From contig JAUHXA010000049.1 of assembly GCA_030427245.1 (NCBI GenBank), forward strand, positions 1 through 56,586: 56,586 bases of DNA, given 5' to 3'. The first letter of the stretch is position 1. The number at the start of each line of letters is the position of its first letter. Below are positions 9,601-19,185 of this stretch, in pieces. A program made the position numbers and the translations under genes. Below the pieces are notes generated by a model. It searched no databases, was not told the DNA's origin, and saw only the letters and a program-made list of their open reading frames with translations. This DNA is from Bacteroidia bacterium (lineage in GTDB: Bacteria; Bacteroidota; Bacteroidia; Chitinophagales; UBA2359).

Positions 9601-10047
9601 AGGTTCTATTTGTTCGGGTTGTTTTTGAGGCAATTCTATCTTAGGAGAGGAGACAACATTATTAGTTTTGTTGGCAGGAATATCAGAAGTTGAAATCGTT
9701 TTCTTGTTTTCAACAACTGTTTCCTTTTTAGATCCAATAGAAGTCTCATTTCGTCTATTTTTTTTAACAGGAGAAGCCGATTTATCTAAAGATCCTAATT
9801 TTACGATGTCTACCTTCTTTGTTTCTCGTTTACTACGCAAGCTAATCTGGCTTGCTTTGTTTTTAAGCGCAATAGATGATTTAAAATCAGTAATGAGTAT
9901 ATCATACATCTCGGGTGATAACTTTGTAGTAGGTTTGCTCTCTACTTCAAAGCCTTTTTTTAAGAGATGTGCTGTAATGGTATCAATACCTACGTTAATT
10001 TCTCTTGCTACCTTAGCCAGTCTTACTGCCTTTTTGGTTTCTGCCAT
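6670..10047 (-). CDS. infB: Translation initiation factor IF-2
   Basis: A 1125-residue GTPase that brings initiator fMet-tRNA to the 30S subunit. An IF2-N-type helical module is at 8-60 and a second one ([20 protein letters not shown]) lies near 545-600. The G domain begins near residue 628 with GHVDHGKT, then DTPGHEAF and NKID, followed by the beta-barrel and C-terminal tRNA-binding domains. Residues of about 90-530 form a Lys/Glu-rich low-complexity linker with three repeats of a motif like [11 protein letters not shown]. The protein is longer than most IF-2s for this reason. It is last gene of the rimP-nusA-infB unit. Confidence 0.97.
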   Translation of the reverse strand: MAETKKAVRLAKVAREINVGIDTITAHLLKKGFEVESKPTTKLSPEMYDILITDFKSSIALKNKASQISLRSKRETKKVDIVKLGSLDKSASPVKKNRRNETSIGSKKETVVENKKTISTSDIPANKTNNVVSSPKIELPQKQPEQIEPTNQDIKEVKELKKTETSDLGQNISEKDMLEVKEKETELIVEKEEKSDANASLGNEKESESVVKIDREKPIESRVEDVKKTEDKVITEPIVASEKVKNPETKETEIIKEEKKIEKIEEPVSKKNDEPQESSVSVEKEDSPTKGLENVDIKKENINEPSAETKAVPKQKEEKVSTKKVENQDNVISPPEIELAGPKVIGKIDLSGTNWKTRPDKKKKKKERRRRGTPTNKTTSNVQDERKEGENQDKSIRERPNVQLKGPKVVGKIDLSSNQDKKEDGSTDTDGKKRRRRRKRIIKSSDKKVAVKKTDRSGGVRTPNEKTLRVKKKRRSKPQTNNRKGNEITEVSAKEIQDKIKATMAKLSGTSKGKSNRAKLRKQKREQAATKREAIEDEKVTNILSVTEFISVNEFAKLMDVAVNKVITTCFNLGIIVSINQRLDAEVIELVADEFGFETEFINVTEQDEEEDYFDDAEEDLEPRAPVVTVMGHVDHGKTSLLDYIRNANVIAGEMGGITQHIGAYEVTTESGKEITFLDTPGHEAFTAMRARGAKVTDIAVIVIAADDDIMPQTKEAISHAQAASVPMIFAINKIDRPTAQPEKIKEQLAAMNLLVEDWGGTYQSQEISAKFGTNVDDLLEKILLEAELLELKANPNREAIGTVLEASLDKGRGYVSNILVQNGSLKVGDMVLAGQHVGKVKAMFNERGKRVKGKVGPATPVTILGLNGAPQAGDRVKVMENEQEAKSIATKRAQIIREQGFRASKHITLEEIGRRLKIGTFKELNLIVKGDMDGSVEALTDSLLKLSTEEIRVNVIHRGVGAITESDVLLASASDAIIVGFQVRPTINARRNAEQESIEIRTYSIIYDAIEEIKSAMEGMLEPKVEERFVCNIEIRDVFKITKVGTIAGCYVAVGKVNKDTKIHLLRDGIVIFTGEIETLKRYKDDVKEVLPGQECGIRIKNYNDVKVGDVIEGFEEIEIKRTL

Positions 10048-10083
10048 GTAAGCTAATAATGTATTATTTATAAAAAAGTAATT

Positions 10084-11358
10084 CTATATTTCTTCATCAT
10101 CAAATTCAGATCTTAAAATATTCCTTATTTCATGAATTGTTTCTTCTTCCAAATCTGTTCTCCTAACCAACTCTTCTACACTCAAATCCAATACGCTTTT
10201 AGCTGTATCACATCCAATATTTTGCAAAACTTTGATGATCCAGTCATCAATCTCATCAGCAAATTCTTCAATGTCGATATCATACTCCTCATTTTCTCCT
10301 TCTGAATCTCTAAATACATCTATCTCGTATTTAGTAAGTTTACTTGCCAATCGAATATTCACTCCTCCTTTACCTATTGCTAGAGAAACTTGATCAGGTT
10401 TTAAATAAACCGATGCTCTTTTTATTTCTTCATCAACTTCCATATACACCACTTTTGCTGGTGTTAATGCTCTTTGAATAAGCAAACGTGTATTAGCTGT
10501 AAAATTTATTATATCAATATTCTCATTTCTCAGTTCTCTGACAATACCATGAATTCGAGAGCCTTTCATTCCTACACATGCTCCAACAGGATCTACTCTA
10601 TCATCAAATGATTCGACTGCAACCTTAGCTCTATCACCAGGCTCCCTAGCAATTCTACGAACGGCTATTAATCCATCAAAGATTTCAGGAACTTCTAATT
10701 CTAATAATTTTGCCAAAAACATATTATCAGTACGGGATAATATAATTCGTGGTTTGTTATTTCGCATCTCTACCTTTTTTACAACCGACCGAACAGTATC
10801 TCCCTTTTTATAAAAATCGCTTCCTATCTGCTCACTTTTAGGTAGAATCAACTCATTCCCATCATCATCTAGAACCAGCATCTCTCGTTTCCAAATCTGA
10901 TAAACCTCACCAGTCACAATTTCGCCAACCCTATCTCCATATTTTTTATAGAGCTCATCATTTTCAAGCTCCAATATACGAGAAATTAATGTTTGACGCG
11001 CTGCAAGAATAGCTCTTCTCCCAAAGTGTAATAAGGTAATCTCTTCGTAAAGTTCCTCTCCAATCTCGTAATCTTCCTCAATTTGTATAGCCTCTGAAAA
11101 AGCAACTTCCTTATTTGGATCAATCACTTCTCCATCGGTTACAATTTCTCTTCTTCTCCAAATCTCAAGGTCTCCTTTTTCAGTATTTACGATAATATCG
11201 AAGTTTTCATCACTTCCATATTTCTTACGCAACAATGTCCTGAATACATCATCCAACACACGCATCATTGTTGGACGATCAATATTTTTAAATTCCTTAA
11301 AATCTGCAAAGGATTCAACCAAATCAATATTTTTAGCCTTTCTCCTTGTCTTCGCCAT
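10084..11358 (-). CDS. nusA: Transcription termination/antitermination factor NusA
   Basis: About 424 residues. The N-terminal RNA-polymerase-binding domain contains the family segment NIDRPTMMRVLDDVF. It is followed by an S1 domain (GEIVTGEVYQIWKREM, about 145-210) and two KH domains with DPVGACVGMKGSRI and SLAIGKGGVNIRLA. The end has a single short helical region rich in Asp and Glu instead of the two AR repeats of E. coli. NusA binds RNA polymerase and controls pausing, termination and antitermination. ATG 11358 is chosen over an in-frame TTG at 11367. It lies between rimP and infB, the usual order. Confidence 0.96.
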   Translation of the reverse strand: MAKTRRKAKNIDLVESFADFKEFKNIDRPTMMRVLDDVFRTLLRKKYGSDENFDIIVNTEKGDLEIWRRREIVTDGEVIDPNKEVAFSEAIQIEEDYEIGEELYEEITLLHFGRRAILAARQTLISRILELENDELYKKYGDRVGEIVTGEVYQIWKREMLVLDDDGNELILPKSEQIGSDFYKKGDTVRSVVKKVEMRNNKPRIILSRTDNMFLAKLLELEVPEIFDGLIAVRRIAREPGDRAKVAVESFDDRVDPVGACVGMKGSRIHGIVRELRNENIDIINFTANTRLLIQRALTPAKVVYMEVDEEIKRASVYLKPDQVSLAIGKGGVNIRLASKLTKYEIDVFRDSEGENEEYDIDIEEFADEIDDWIIKVLQNIGCDTAKSVLDLSVEELVRRTDLEEETIHEIRNILRSEFDDEEI

Positions 11359-11379
11359 CTCAAACAATTTTGAATGAAT

Positions 11380-11844
11380 CTAAAATGTTACCTTTTTCTT
11401 CACACTTTTAATAGAGTCAAAAGGTATCGTTGTTTCTTTAACAATTGGCTTTTTCTTTCTCTTCTGTTGTATGTGTTCGTCAATTACAATTCCAGATTCT
11501 GTAACGACTTTTAATAAACCTTCTTTTTTATTCCCATCTAAGTCTTGAACAATAATATGTCTTCCTACATTTTTCTTAAATTGTCTTTTCACCTTAAAAG
11601 GTTTAGACATTCCAGGTGAAGAAACTTCTAAAAGCAAGTTTTCATTCCACTCACCTGCTTCTTCTAAGTTTAGTTTCAAGTACTTAAATATTTTCACGCA
11701 ATCTCCACTCGTAATGTTTTCATCTTTATCAACAAATATCTGAATCTTATTTGAAGGTGTTGGTTTTAATTCTACAATAAAAAATGAGGAACCTTCAAAC
11801 CTAACCTCCAACAATTCTCTAATTCTTTCCGTGATGGTTGTCAT
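11380..11844 (-). CDS. rimP: Ribosome maturation factor RimP
   Basis: A 154-residue protein needed for assembly of the 30S subunit. It has the family landmarks SGDCVKIFKYL, LLLEVSSPGMSKPFKVKRQF and a C-terminal SH3-like domain ending in TIPFDSIKSVKKK. It is the first gene of the rimP-nusA-infB unit and lies 21 bp upstream of nusA. The 5' leader contains a strong hairpin (11865-11886). Confidence 0.93.
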   Translation of the reverse strand: MTTITERIRELLEVRFEGSSFFIVELKPTPSNKIQIFVDKDENITSGDCVKIFKYLKLNLEEAGEWNENLLLEVSSPGMSKPFKVKRQFKKNVGRHIIVQDLDGNKKEGLLKVVTESGIVIDEHIQQKRKKKPIVKETTIPFDSIKSVKKKVTF

Positions 11845-11864
11845 ATATCGATTTAATAACTAAA

Positions 11865-11886
11865 AGAGGGGACATATAAGTCCCCT
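11865..11886 (-). terminator. GC-rich hairpin plus T-run in the rimP leader
   Basis: GAGGGGAC at 11865-11872 pairs perfectly with GTCCCCTC at 11879-11886 around a 6-nt loop. On the minus strand the stem is followed by TTTT, and rimP starts 20 bp after the stem. It could be a second terminator for rplQ transcripts, an attenuator, or a 5'-end structure of the rimP mRNA. Confidence 0.55.
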
Positions 11887-11901
11887 CAACATTTTTCTAC
11901 T

Positions 11902-11909
11902 ACAAAAAT
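11902..11909 (-). promoter_or_regulatory. Candidate -7 box (TATTTTTG) for rimP-nusA-infB
   Basis: Minus strand TATTTTTG fits TAnnTTTG and lies between the rplQ terminator and rimP. Initiation about 6 nt downstream would put the hairpin 11865-11886 at the very 5' end of the transcript. No clean -33 TTTG box is visible. Confidence 0.45.
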
Positions 11910-11997
11910 ACATTTATTTTTTTGTCTCTAAGAAATATGTTGATGTAAACTAGGCCATTTCTCATTTTTTATTAAATGATACAACAAATTTACATAA

Positions 11998-12036
11998 AAA
12001 AAGGGTAAATGCCTCTAATAGACCCTTACCCTTTTT
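11998..12036 (-). terminator. Terminator after rplQ
   Basis: AAAAAGGGTAA (11998-12008) pairs with TTACCCTTTTT (12026-12036) around a 17-nt loop, 20 bp after the rplQ stop. A- and T-runs on both sides make it potentially bidirectional. Confidence 0.7.
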
Positions 12037-12056
12037 ATAATAATATTAAACTCGTT

Positions 12057-12539
12057 CTACTCTTCAGTAGAGTTTTCATTATTAGTCACGTTATCAGCAC
12101 TATTATCTTGTGCTTTTTTACGCCCACCTCTACGAGTTCTTCTTCGTTTTCCAGATTTAGAATCTGACTTTAATAGATTTTCGTTATAATCTACTAATTC
12201 AATCATTGCCATTTCAGCACCATCTCCAAATCTAAAACCAAGTTTGAGTATTCTAGTATAGCCACCGGGTCTAGTTGCTATTTTATCACTTACTTCATCA
12301 AAAAGCTCTCTGACTGAGTCTTTATCTTGAAGATACCCAAAAACCGTTCTTCTTGAATGGGTTGTATTGTTCTTAGCCTTTGTTAGTAAAGGCTCTATAT
12401 ATTTCCTCAGAGCTTTAGCCTTTGCCAAAGTTGTTTGAATACGTTTGTGCTTAATCAAAGAACAAGCCATATTTGCAAGCAGGGCCTTTCTATGTCCAAC
12501 TTTTCTACCAAGATGATTAAACTTTTTTCCGTGTCTCAT
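12057..12539 (-). CDS. rplQ: 50S ribosomal protein L17
   Basis: A 160-residue protein starting [20 protein letters not shown], the L17 signature. The core ends near residue 118. The remaining 40 residues are a basic then Asn/Asp-rich tail ([15 protein letters not shown]) beyond the E. coli length, a common Bacteroidota extension. L17 sits by the peptide exit tunnel. It is last in the infA-rpmJ-rpsM-rpsK-rpsD-rpoA-rplQ group and is followed by a terminator. Confidence 0.97.
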   Translation of the reverse strand: MRHGKKFNHLGRKVGHRKALLANMACSLIKHKRIQTTLAKAKALRKYIEPLLTKAKNNTTHSRRTVFGYLQDKDSVRELFDEVSDKIATRPGGYTRILKLGFRFGDGAEMAMIELVDYNENLLKSDSKSGKRRRTRRGGRKKAQDNSADNVTNNENSTEE

Positions 12540-12610
12540 TACTAAAGCAATATTTCGATATTATTATTACAAATTTTATTCGATAGTTAGGTAGATATAT
12601 TACTAACAAA

Positions 12611-13609
12611 CTATTCCTCATCAAGTTTATACTTACTTAAATCCATTCCGAAAGAAAGTCCTTTTTCTTGGATTAAATGCTCAATTTCCATCAAAGATTT
12701 TTTACCAAAATTTCTAAATTTTATCAACGAGTTGGTATCATAAGTTACCAATTCTTGCAAAGTATTAATTTTAGCTGCTTTCAAACAATTATAAGCTCTT
12801 ACTGATAAATCTAAATCTTCTAATGGCGTTTTCAACAATTTACGCATATGTAAGATGTGTTCATCTACGATATCGTCTTCTTCACCAGGCTTTTCATCAA
12901 AAGTAATTTTTTCATCTGTAATCAACATTAAGTGTTGAATAAGAATTCTCGCTGATTCTTTTATTGCATCTTCAGGATGAATTGTTCCATCTGTTTTGAT
13001 TTCTATAATCAATTTTTCATAATCTGTTCTTTGTTCAACACGAGTATTTTCCACATTGTATCGAACATTTTTGATTGGAGTAAAGATAGCATCAATGGGT
13101 ATTAAACCGTGAACCATATCTTTTGGCTTATTTTCTTCTGCAGGAACATACCCTCTACCTTTTTGAATCGTCAGTTCAATATCCAAATTTACAAAAGCCT
13201 CCATGTGACATACAACTAAATTGGGATTAGTTATCTTAAAGGTAGCAGTATGTTTTTCTATATCCCCAGCCTCAAACTTATCATCACCACTTATAGAGAT
13301 AAATATTTTTTCTGATGTAAGATCATCGTCTTTAACAATTTTCTTAAATCTGACTTGCTTAAGATTAAGAATTATTTCTGTAACATCCTCAATGACACCA
13401 GTTATAGTAGAGAATTCATGATCTACGCCACTAATTTTTATAGCGGTTATAGCATAGCCTTCCAAAGAAGATAATAGCACTCGGCGAATTGAATTTCCTA
13501 CTGTAACACCAAATCCAGGCTCCAATGGCTTAAATTCAAATAGCCCTTCATTATCAGTAATCTTCTGTGCTACAATTTTATCCGGCTGATGAAATGTTAA
13601 AAGTCCCAT
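12611..13609 (-). CDS. rpoA: RNA polymerase alpha subunit
   Basis: A 332-residue protein. Residues 1 to about 230 form the dimerisation and assembly domain ([20 protein letters not shown]). The C-terminal domain ([20 protein letters not shown], about 265-325) binds promoter DNA and activators. Length is normal. It lies between rpsD (25 bp upstream) and rplQ, as in most bacteria. Confidence 0.98.
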   Translation of the reverse strand: MGLLTFHQPDKIVAQKITDNEGLFEFKPLEPGFGVTVGNSIRRVLLSSLEGYAITAIKISGVDHEFSTITGVIEDVTEIILNLKQVRFKKIVKDDDLTSEKIFISISGDDKFEAGDIEKHTATFKITNPNLVVCHMEAFVNLDIELTIQKGRGYVPAEENKPKDMVHGLIPIDAIFTPIKNVRYNVENTRVEQRTDYEKLIIEIKTDGTIHPEDAIKESARILIQHLMLITDEKITFDEKPGEEDDIVDEHILHMRKLLKTPLEDLDLSVRAYNCLKAAKINTLQELVTYDTNSLIKFRNFGKKSLMEIEHLIQEKGLSFGMDLSKYKLDEE

Positions 13610-13634
13610 AAATGAATTTAAAAATTACTAAAAA

Positions 13635-14240
13635 TTATTTGGAGTAAAGTTCCACAATTAATTGTTCTTCAATATTCTCAGGTATTTGCTCACGTTCGGG
13701 AACTCCAATGAATTTACCCTCCATTTTTTCATCATTCCAATCAAGCCAAGGAAATTTCTTCCCTTTTCTGGCGAGGGATGTAGTGATAAATTCTAGCTCC
13801 TTAGATTTTGTCCTAATACTTACCGTATCGCCTACTGTTAATCTACGGGAAGGGATATTACATTTTTCACCATTAACTAACAAGTGACAATGAGTAACAA
13901 GCTGTCGTGCAGCAGGACGAGTAGGAGCTAGCCCCATTCGATAAACAACATTATCTAACCGAGACTCCAATAACTGTAATAATATTGTACCAGTAATCCC
14001 TTGTTTTCTATTTGCCTCTTTAAATAGGTTTCGGAACTGCCTTTCCAGAACACCATATGTGTATTTTGCCTTTTGCTTCGCTTTTAGTTGAATACCATAT
14101 TCAGAAACGACTTTACGTCTTTTAGATGTTCCATGTTGTCCTGGTGGATGTCCTTTCTTTTCAAAGGATTTATCATATCCAAATATTGCCTCACCAAATT
14201 TACGTGAAATTTTGGTTTTTGGACCTATATAACGTGCCAT
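13635..14240 (-). CDS. rpsD: 30S ribosomal protein S4
   Basis: A 201-residue primary 16S rRNA binder and, in other bacteria, translational repressor of the alpha operon. It starts [20 protein letters not shown] and has the S4 RNA-binding domain ([20 protein letters not shown], then [14 protein letters not shown]). The N-terminal zinc-binding cysteines are absent, so this is the C-minus form. Confidence 0.98.
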   Translation of the reverse strand: MARYIGPKTKISRKFGEAIFGYDKSFEKKGHPPGQHGTSKRRKVVSEYGIQLKAKQKAKYTYGVLERQFRNLFKEANRKQGITGTILLQLLESRLDNVVYRMGLAPTRPAARQLVTHCHLLVNGEKCNIPSRRLTVGDTVSIRTKSKELEFITTSLARKGKKFPWLDWNDEKMEGKFIGVPEREQIPENIEEQLIVELYSK

Positions 14241-14290
14241 ACTTTGTTACTATTTCTTTTCTACTTTGAAACGGATATTAATACTTTGCT

Positions 14291-14686
14291 TTATACTCTA
14301 CGCCGCTTAGGAGGGCGACAGCCATTATGTGGTAGAGGCGTAACATCTCTAATGATAGTCACTTCTATCCCCATAGTGTGTATTTCACGTATAGCAGCTT
14401 CCCTTCCAGAACCTGGACCTCTTACTAATACTTCTACACGTTTCAGCCCAGCATCCATAGCTTTTTTAGCTGCATCTCTTGCTGCTACTTGTGCAGCATA
14501 AGGGGTATTTTTTTTAGACCCTTTAAATCCCGCTTTACCTGCGGAAGCCCAAGATATAACTTGTCCTCCCAAATTTGTAAACGAAATGATAATATTGTTG
14601 AAGCTCGCTTTAATATAAACTTTACCTTCAGATTCTACTCTAACGATACGTTTTTTGACCTTCGTAACTCGTCTTTTCTTTGCCAT
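14291..14686 (-). CDS. rpsK: 30S ribosomal protein S11
   Basis: A 131-residue protein of the 30S platform near the mRNA exit. Conserved segments include [32 protein letters not shown] and the C-terminal [16 protein letters not shown]. Position between rpsM and rpsD is standard. Confidence 0.98.
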   Translation of the reverse strand: MAKKRRVTKVKKRIVRVESEGKVYIKASFNNIIISFTNLGGQVISWASAGKAGFKGSKKNTPYAAQVAARDAAKKAMDAGLKRVEVLVRGPGSGREAAIREIHTMGIEVTIIRDVTPLPHNGCRPPKRRRV

Positions 14687-14719
14687 ATTACTTACAGATA
14701 GTTAGCAATTTGATAAACA

Positions 14720-15097
14720 CTATTTCCTTGGAGCCTTCTTCTTTCCTGCAACCGTTTTCTTTCTACCTTTCCTCGTCCTCGCATTTGTACTCGTTCGTTG
14801 ACCTCGCAAAGGCAATCCCTTACGATGTCGAATACCTCTATAACATCCAATATCCATTAAACGCTTAATATTGAGCTGCACTTCAGAACGAAGTTCTCCT
14901 TCTACGGTGAATTCACTCACCGTAGCACGCAAACGAGTTATTTCATCGTCTGTTAAATCTTTAATTTTCTTAGTTGGTTCAATCTCGGCTTTATCAAGTA
15001 TTTGCAAAGCACGAGTGCGACCTATCCCATAAATATAGGTAAGTGCTATTGAACATTTTTTATATTTGGGCAAATCTACCCCAGCTATACGTGCCAT
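14720..15097 (-). CDS. rpsM: 30S ribosomal protein S13
   Basis: A 125-residue protein of the 30S head that contacts the P-site tRNA and 50S bridges. It starts [20 protein letters not shown] and has IYGIGRTRA and the conserved [15 protein letters not shown] segment. It is directly after rpmJ (3-bp spacing). Confidence 0.98.
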   Translation of the reverse strand: MARIAGVDLPKYKKCSIALTYIYGIGRTRALQILDKAEIEPTKKIKDLTDDEITRLRATVSEFTVEGELRSEVQLNIKRLMDIGCYRGIRHRKGLPLRGQRTSTNARTRKGRKKTVAGKKKAPRK

Positions 15098-15100
15098 ATT

Positions 15101-15217
15101 TTATCCTTGTCTTTGTTTAAACTTTGGATTCTTTTTATTGATTACGTAGAGTTTACCTTTCCGTCGAACTATTTTACAGTCGCTGCTACGTTTCTTAATT
15201 GATGCTCGAACTTTCAA
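15101..15217 (-). CDS. rpmJ: 50S ribosomal protein L36 (TTG start)
   Basis: A 38-codon gene read directly from the minus strand. It encodes (M)[18 protein letters not shown], then [19 protein letters not shown] and TAA. It starts with TTG at 15217, and no ATG is available. Only one of the usual zinc ligands (a single Cys) remains, so it is the C-minus form. Position between infA and rpsM is the canonical one. Confidence 0.95.
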   Translation of the reverse strand: MKVRASIKKRSSDCKIVRRKGKLYVINKKNPKFKQRQG

Positions 15218-15259
15218 GAGAATATATTTTTTATAAGGTTAATCTGGTGAAGAAATTAA

Positions 15260-15478
15260 TTACTTGTATCTGTAAATAATCCTCCCTCTGTTTAAATCAT
15301 AAGGAGACATTTCCAAAGCAACTTTATCTCCTGGCAAAATGCGAATATAATTCATTCTCATTTTACCAGATATCGTAGCCACTACAATATGTTCATTTTC
15401 TAACTGTACTCTGAACATTGCATTAGATAATGCTTCTGTAACTATTCCATCCTGTTTAATGAGTTCTTGCTTTGCCAT
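15260..15478 (-). CDS. infA: Translation initiation factor IF-1
   Basis: A 72-residue single OB-fold protein ([20 protein letters not shown], then [16 protein letters not shown], ending GRIIYRYK). IF-1 blocks the ribosomal A site during initiation and helps IF-2. The length is exactly that of the family. It lies between map and rpmJ as is usual in Bacteroidota. Confidence 0.97.
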   Translation of the reverse strand: MAKQELIKQDGIVTEALSNAMFRVQLENEHIVVATISGKMRMNYIRILPGDKVALEMSPYDLNRGRIIYRYK

Positions 15479-15551
15479 GTATTCTAATAAAATTCTTAAA
15501 TAAAATAGAAGTTGCTGATTTATTGCTTTTTACAACACTTCCTTGAATTCG

Positions 15552-15560
15552 GAGTGCAAA
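15552..15560 (-). promoter_or_regulatory. TTTGCACTC promoter-like motif upstream of infA
   Basis: Minus strand reads GATATTTGCACTCC, close to TAnnTTTG with the first T replaced by G. The identical TTTGCACTC occurs upstream of rpsL (31009-31017) and in the rpsL-rpsG gap (30523-30531). It is a candidate promoter for infA-rpmJ-rpsM onward. No clear -33 box is seen. Confidence 0.3.
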
Positions 15561-15583
15561 TATCGGGTTTTTATTGCTAATTT

Positions 15584-16402
15584 CTAAGTAATTTCACTTA
15601 ATTCTATATTATTTTTAATTGCAGCTTCAATATACTTAAAAGTTGACAAAATATCAGCTTGATTTTTGCTGACGGCTACTGTATGTTCAAAATGTGCAGA
15701 CGGCTTGCCGTCTGCAGTTGAAATAGTCCAGCCGTCAGTGCTACGAATAACATCCTTTTTCCCCATATTAATCATAGGCTCAATAGCTATTACTAAACCT
15801 TCAAGCAGCTTCGGTCCTCTCCCCCTCTTTCCAAAGTTAGGAACTTCGGGAGCTTCATGTAATTGTCTACCTACACCGTGTCCTACCAACTCTCTAACTA
15901 CTCCATACCCACATTTTCGCTCTGTATATTGCTGAATTGCAAAACTAATATCCCCAACCCTTTTTCCTATTACTGCTTGTTCTATTCCTTTATATAGAGA
16001 TTCCTTTGTTACTTCTAATAATTTTTTTACGTCTTCCCTCACTTCTCCTACACAATAAGTATAAGCAGAATCACCATAATACCCATTGGAAAGCACACCA
16101 CAATCAATAGACACTACATCTCCTTCCTTTAACTCATAATTACTAGGCATTCCATGAACAACCTCTTCGTTAATAGAAATACATAGTGTAAAAGGGAAAT
16201 CATATAATCCCTTAAATCCTGGAACAGCATCATTGTCACGAATAAATGTTTCAGCAACTTCGTCTAGTTTACTAGTCTTCACTCCTGGACGAATAAAATC
16301 TACTACGGCAGCATGAGTTTTACCGACTAAGGTACAACTGTGCCGAATCAATTCAATTTCCTCCTTCGTTTTGTAGAAAATCTTTTTCGATTTTTTTCGC
16401 AA
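15584..16402 (-). CDS. map: Methionine aminopeptidase, type I
   Basis: A 272-residue enzyme that removes the initiator Met from new proteins. The dinuclear metal site is visible: the two Asp in SIDCGVLSNGYYGDSAYTY, His in GHGVGRQLHEAPEVPNFG, Glu in AIEPMINMG and Glu in HFEHTVAV. The start codon is TTG at 16402; no ATG occurs before the catalytic core. It lies between secY, with a strong terminator in the gap, and infA. Confidence 0.95.
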   Translation of the reverse strand: MRKKSKKIFYKTKEEIELIRHSCTLVGKTHAAVVDFIRPGVKTSKLDEVAETFIRDNDAVPGFKGLYDFPFTLCISINEEVVHGMPSNYELKEGDVVSIDCGVLSNGYYGDSAYTYCVGEVREDVKKLLEVTKESLYKGIEQAVIGKRVGDISFAIQQYTERKCGYGVVRELVGHGVGRQLHEAPEVPNFGKRGRGPKLLEGLVIAIEPMINMGKKDVIRSTDGWTISTADGKPSAHFEHTVAVSKNQADILSTFKYIEAAIKNNIELSEIT

Positions 16403-16483
16403 CTTAATTACTTCTTTTAAATTTCAAGAAACAAAATCATGAGGCCAAGAATTAATTTAATTATCAACACACGATTTTAGACA

Positions 16484-16521
16484 AAAAAGTTTCTAACCAT
16501 AGTTATGGTTAGAAACTTTTT
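16484..16521 (-). terminator. Terminator after secY
   Basis: A 17-bp perfect stem (16484-16500 with 16505-16521) closes a 4-nt loop AGTT, flanked by A and T runs. It is 41 bp after the secY stop. It should separate secY from map and the alpha-operon genes. Confidence 0.85.
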
Positions 16522-16562
16522 CTATACAACTGAAATATTATAGACTTTGATTTCAAAAAATC

Positions 16563-17912
16563 TTATACGCTTGCTCCAACTGCTCCACGGCTTCTAACCC
16601 GAGCATTTCCCTTCATTAGTCCATCATAATGCCTCATTAATAGATGGCTTTCTATCTGCTGTAAAGTGTCTAACATTACTGCAACCAGAATCAATAAAGA
16701 TGTTCCTCCATAAAAATCTGCAAACTGACTATTTATACCAATCAAATTTGCGAATGCGGGCATAATTGCTACTAAGCCTAAGAACATTGAACCTGGCAAT
16801 GTAATTCTTGACATTACTGTATCTATGAATTCGGCAGTCTTTTTTCCAGGTTTTACCCCAGGAATGTATCCACCATTTCTTTTCATATCATCCGCCATTT
16901 GAGTAGGATTGATAATTAAGGCTGTATAAAAATACGTAAACAAAACAACCATTAAGAAGAAAAAGAAATTATACCAAAATGAAAGGTAAAATGTTCCTTG
17001 CTGAATGCTCTGCATCAATCCCGAATCAGGGAAAAATTGTGCCGCAAAAGAAGGAATAAACATTAGAGCTTGTGCAAAAATAATTGGCATTACACCAGCA
17101 GCATTAACACGTAATGGAATATACTGACGAGCTCCTCCATACTGCTTGTTGCCTACGATTCTTCTTGCATATTGAACAGGAATTCTACGAGTACCTTGTA
17201 CTAGAAGGATAGTAGCAATTATAATAGCAATCCAAAAGGCAATCTCTACTACAAAGAAAACCAAACCTCCTCCTGTACTTGATGCGAGTTTCGATTGCAG
17301 TTCTGCTGCAAGTCCAAACGGTAATCTTGCAATAATTCCAATCATAATTAAAATAGAAATACCATTTCCAATTCCTTTATCTGTAATTTTTTCTCCTAAC
17401 CACATACAGAATACTGTACCCGCAGTTAAGCAAAACATTGTAGAAATAATGAATAGTCCTCTTGGAATAACTATGGCATCTTGCCCTGCAATAGAATAAA
17501 GGAAAGTAACATACCCAACAGCTTGTACAGCAGTAACTGCTACAGTTAAATATCTTGTAATCCTTGTTATCTTACTCCTACCAGATTCACCTTCTTTCTG
17601 CATCTTCTGAAAATAAGGTACTGCTAAGGTAAGTAATTGCATTGCAATAGAAGCAGAAATATACGGCATGATGCCAAGTGCAAAAATGGATGCTCTTGTG
17701 AAAGAACCTCCAACAAACATATTCAGCAATGCAATTAAACCGCCTCTCGAACCTTGACTCGCTAATTCATCCAAAGCTCCTACATCCACACCAGGTAGCA
17801 CTATAAAAGAACCTATTCTATAAACTAAGATAAGTCCTAAGGTGAAAAGAATCTTATTTCTAAGTTCTTCTATTTTGTAAATATTCTTTATAGTTTCAAT
17901 CAGCTTGTTCAT
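16563..17912 (-). CDS. secY: Preprotein translocase subunit SecY
   Basis: A 449-residue channel protein with ten membrane helices. Family landmarks include FVLPGVDVGALDEL, GIMPYISASIAMQLL with the plug helix before it, RRIPVQYARR, and the C-terminal LLMRHYDGLMKG. It forms the SecYEG translocon in the inner membrane. It follows rplO by 79 bp as in other bacteria and ends at a strong terminator. Confidence 0.98.
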   Translation of the reverse strand: MNKLIETIKNIYKIEELRNKILFTLGLILVYRIGSFIVLPGVDVGALDELASQGSRGGLIALLNMFVGGSFTRASIFALGIMPYISASIAMQLLTLAVPYFQKMQKEGESGRSKITRITRYLTVAVTAVQAVGYVTFLYSIAGQDAIVIPRGLFIISTMFCLTAGTVFCMWLGEKITDKGIGNGISILIMIGIIARLPFGLAAELQSKLASSTGGGLVFFVVEIAFWIAIIIATILLVQGTRRIPVQYARRIVGNKQYGGARQYIPLRVNAAGVMPIIFAQALMFIPSFAAQFFPDSGLMQSIQQGTFYLSFWYNFFFFLMVVLFTYFYTALIINPTQMADDMKRNGGYIPGVKPGKKTAEFIDTVMSRITLPGSMFLGLVAIMPAFANLIGINSQFADFYGGTSLLILVAVMLDTLQQIESHLLMRHYDGLMKGNARVRSRGAVGASV

Positions 17913-17991
17913 GAGAATGAATATTATTGAAGGTAACTCATCATTTTAATAGTTATCCTCTATAATGTTATTATTAAATGATATACTCGAC

Positions 17992-18441
17992 TTAAATAAT
18001 AGATGCACTTCCACCACTGGCCTCAATGGCATTTTTAGCAGTTGCGCTAAAAGCATGTAAGTTAATGGTCAATGCTTTATCAACAATTCCATTACCTAAA
18101 ACCTTAACTTTTTCTGTTTTTTTAACCATTCCCAATTTTCGCAATAAATCGAAATCAATAACGGTGACATTATGCTTTTCAGCAATATAACTCAAATCAG
18201 ATAAATTAAGCGGCTTATAAGTAAGCTTATTAATATTATTAAAGCCTCTTTTTGGAACACGCATTTGAAGTGGAGTTTGTCCACCCTCATGATGCCTTTT
18301 TCTAGAGTATCCAGATCGAGACTGTTGCCCTTTGTGTCCTCTTGTTGCAGTACCTCCATGACCAGAACCTTGTCCCCTAGCTATACGTTTTTGCCTATGA
18401 ACAGCCCCTTTAGCAGGTTTTAAATTACTTAAATTACTCAT
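17992..18441 (-). CDS. rplO: 50S ribosomal protein L15
   Basis: A 149-residue protein. The N-terminal basic, Gly-rich extension (GAVHRQKRIARGQGSGHGGT) and the GGQTPLQMRVPKRGFNN segment are diagnostic. L15 is a late-assembly 23S rRNA binder. It is 2 bp from the end of rpmD. Confidence 0.98.
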   Translation of the reverse strand: MSNLSNLKPAKGAVHRQKRIARGQGSGHGGTATRGHKGQQSRSGYSRKRHHEGGQTPLQMRVPKRGFNNINKLTYKPLNLSDLSYIAEKHNVTVIDFDLLRKLGMVKKTEKVKVLGNGIVDKALTINLHAFSATAKNAIEASGGSASII

Positions 18442-18443
18442 TG

Positions 18444-18623
18444 TTATTGATATTCTACTTTTACCAAATGCTTTACCTTTTCAATCATCCCCAAAATTTG
18501 AGGGGTTGTTTCATGCTCAACCGTCCTATTCATCTTACGCAACCCTAATGCAATCATAGTTGCTTTTTGTCTTTTAGGACATCCTATTACACTTCGCACC
18601 TGTGTTACTTTAACTCTTGCCAT
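18444..18623 (-). CDS. rpmD: 50S ribosomal protein L30
   Basis: A 59-residue gene read directly from the minus strand: [20 protein letters not shown], then [20 protein letters not shown] and a C-terminal [19 protein letters not shown]. This matches L30 over its full length. It has an ATG at 18623 and TAA at 18444-18446 and occupies the standard place between rpsE and rplO. Confidence 0.96.
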   Translation of the reverse strand: MARVKVTQVRSVIGCPKRQKATMIALGLRKMNRTVEHETTPQILGMIEKVKHLVKVEYQ

Positions 18624-18655
18624 TATTCTTGTCTTTACAAATGAATTTTAATTAC

Positions 18656-19174
18656 TTATCCATTAAAAACTTTATCAAGAGTAATACCTCTTTGCTTTGC
18701 CACTTCCATAGGTCCTCTTAATCTAGAAAGAGCATTTATAGTTGCTTTGACCACATTATGAGGATTAGATGACCCTATTGATTTCGCAATAACATCTTTT
18801 ATACCTGCACTTTCTAGAACAGCTCGCATGGCACCTCCCGCAATTACTCCTGTCCCCTTTGCTGCAGGTCTTACAACTACTTTTGCTGCACCATATTTAC
18901 CTTTTTGCTCATGCGGTATCGTCCCTTTATGTATAGGAACTCTGATTAAGTTTTTATTAGCATCATCACGTCCTTTATCAATAGAAGCAGCAACTTCCCG
19001 AGCCTTTCCTAAACCATGCCCTACTATACCATTACCATCTCCAACTACAACAATAACAGAAAAACTGAACGTACGCCCTCCTTTCGTTACTTTTGCAACT
19101 CTATTAATCTCTACAACCTTATGATTCAGCTCTATATTTGAAGCTGTAATTTGCTTAAAATTTATCTTTGACAT
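18656..19174 (-). CDS. rpsE: 30S ribosomal protein S5
   Basis: 172 residues from ATG 19174 (an in-frame TTG sits one codon before). The double-stranded RNA-binding-like N-domain has [20 protein letters not shown] and [11 protein letters not shown]. The C-domain has [17 protein letters not shown]5 takes part in decoding accuracy and mRNA unwinding. It lies between rplR and rpmD. Confidence 0.98.
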   Translation of the reverse strand: MSKINFKQITASNIELNHKVVEINRVAKVTKGGRTFSFSVIVVVGDGNGIVGHGLGKAREVAASIDKGRDDANKNLIRVPIHKGTIPHEQKGKYGAAKVVVRPAAKGTGVIAGGAMRAVLESAGIKDVIAKSIGSSNPHNVVKATINALSRLRGPMEVAKQRGITLDKVFNG

Positions 19175-19185
19175 CAATAAGAAAT

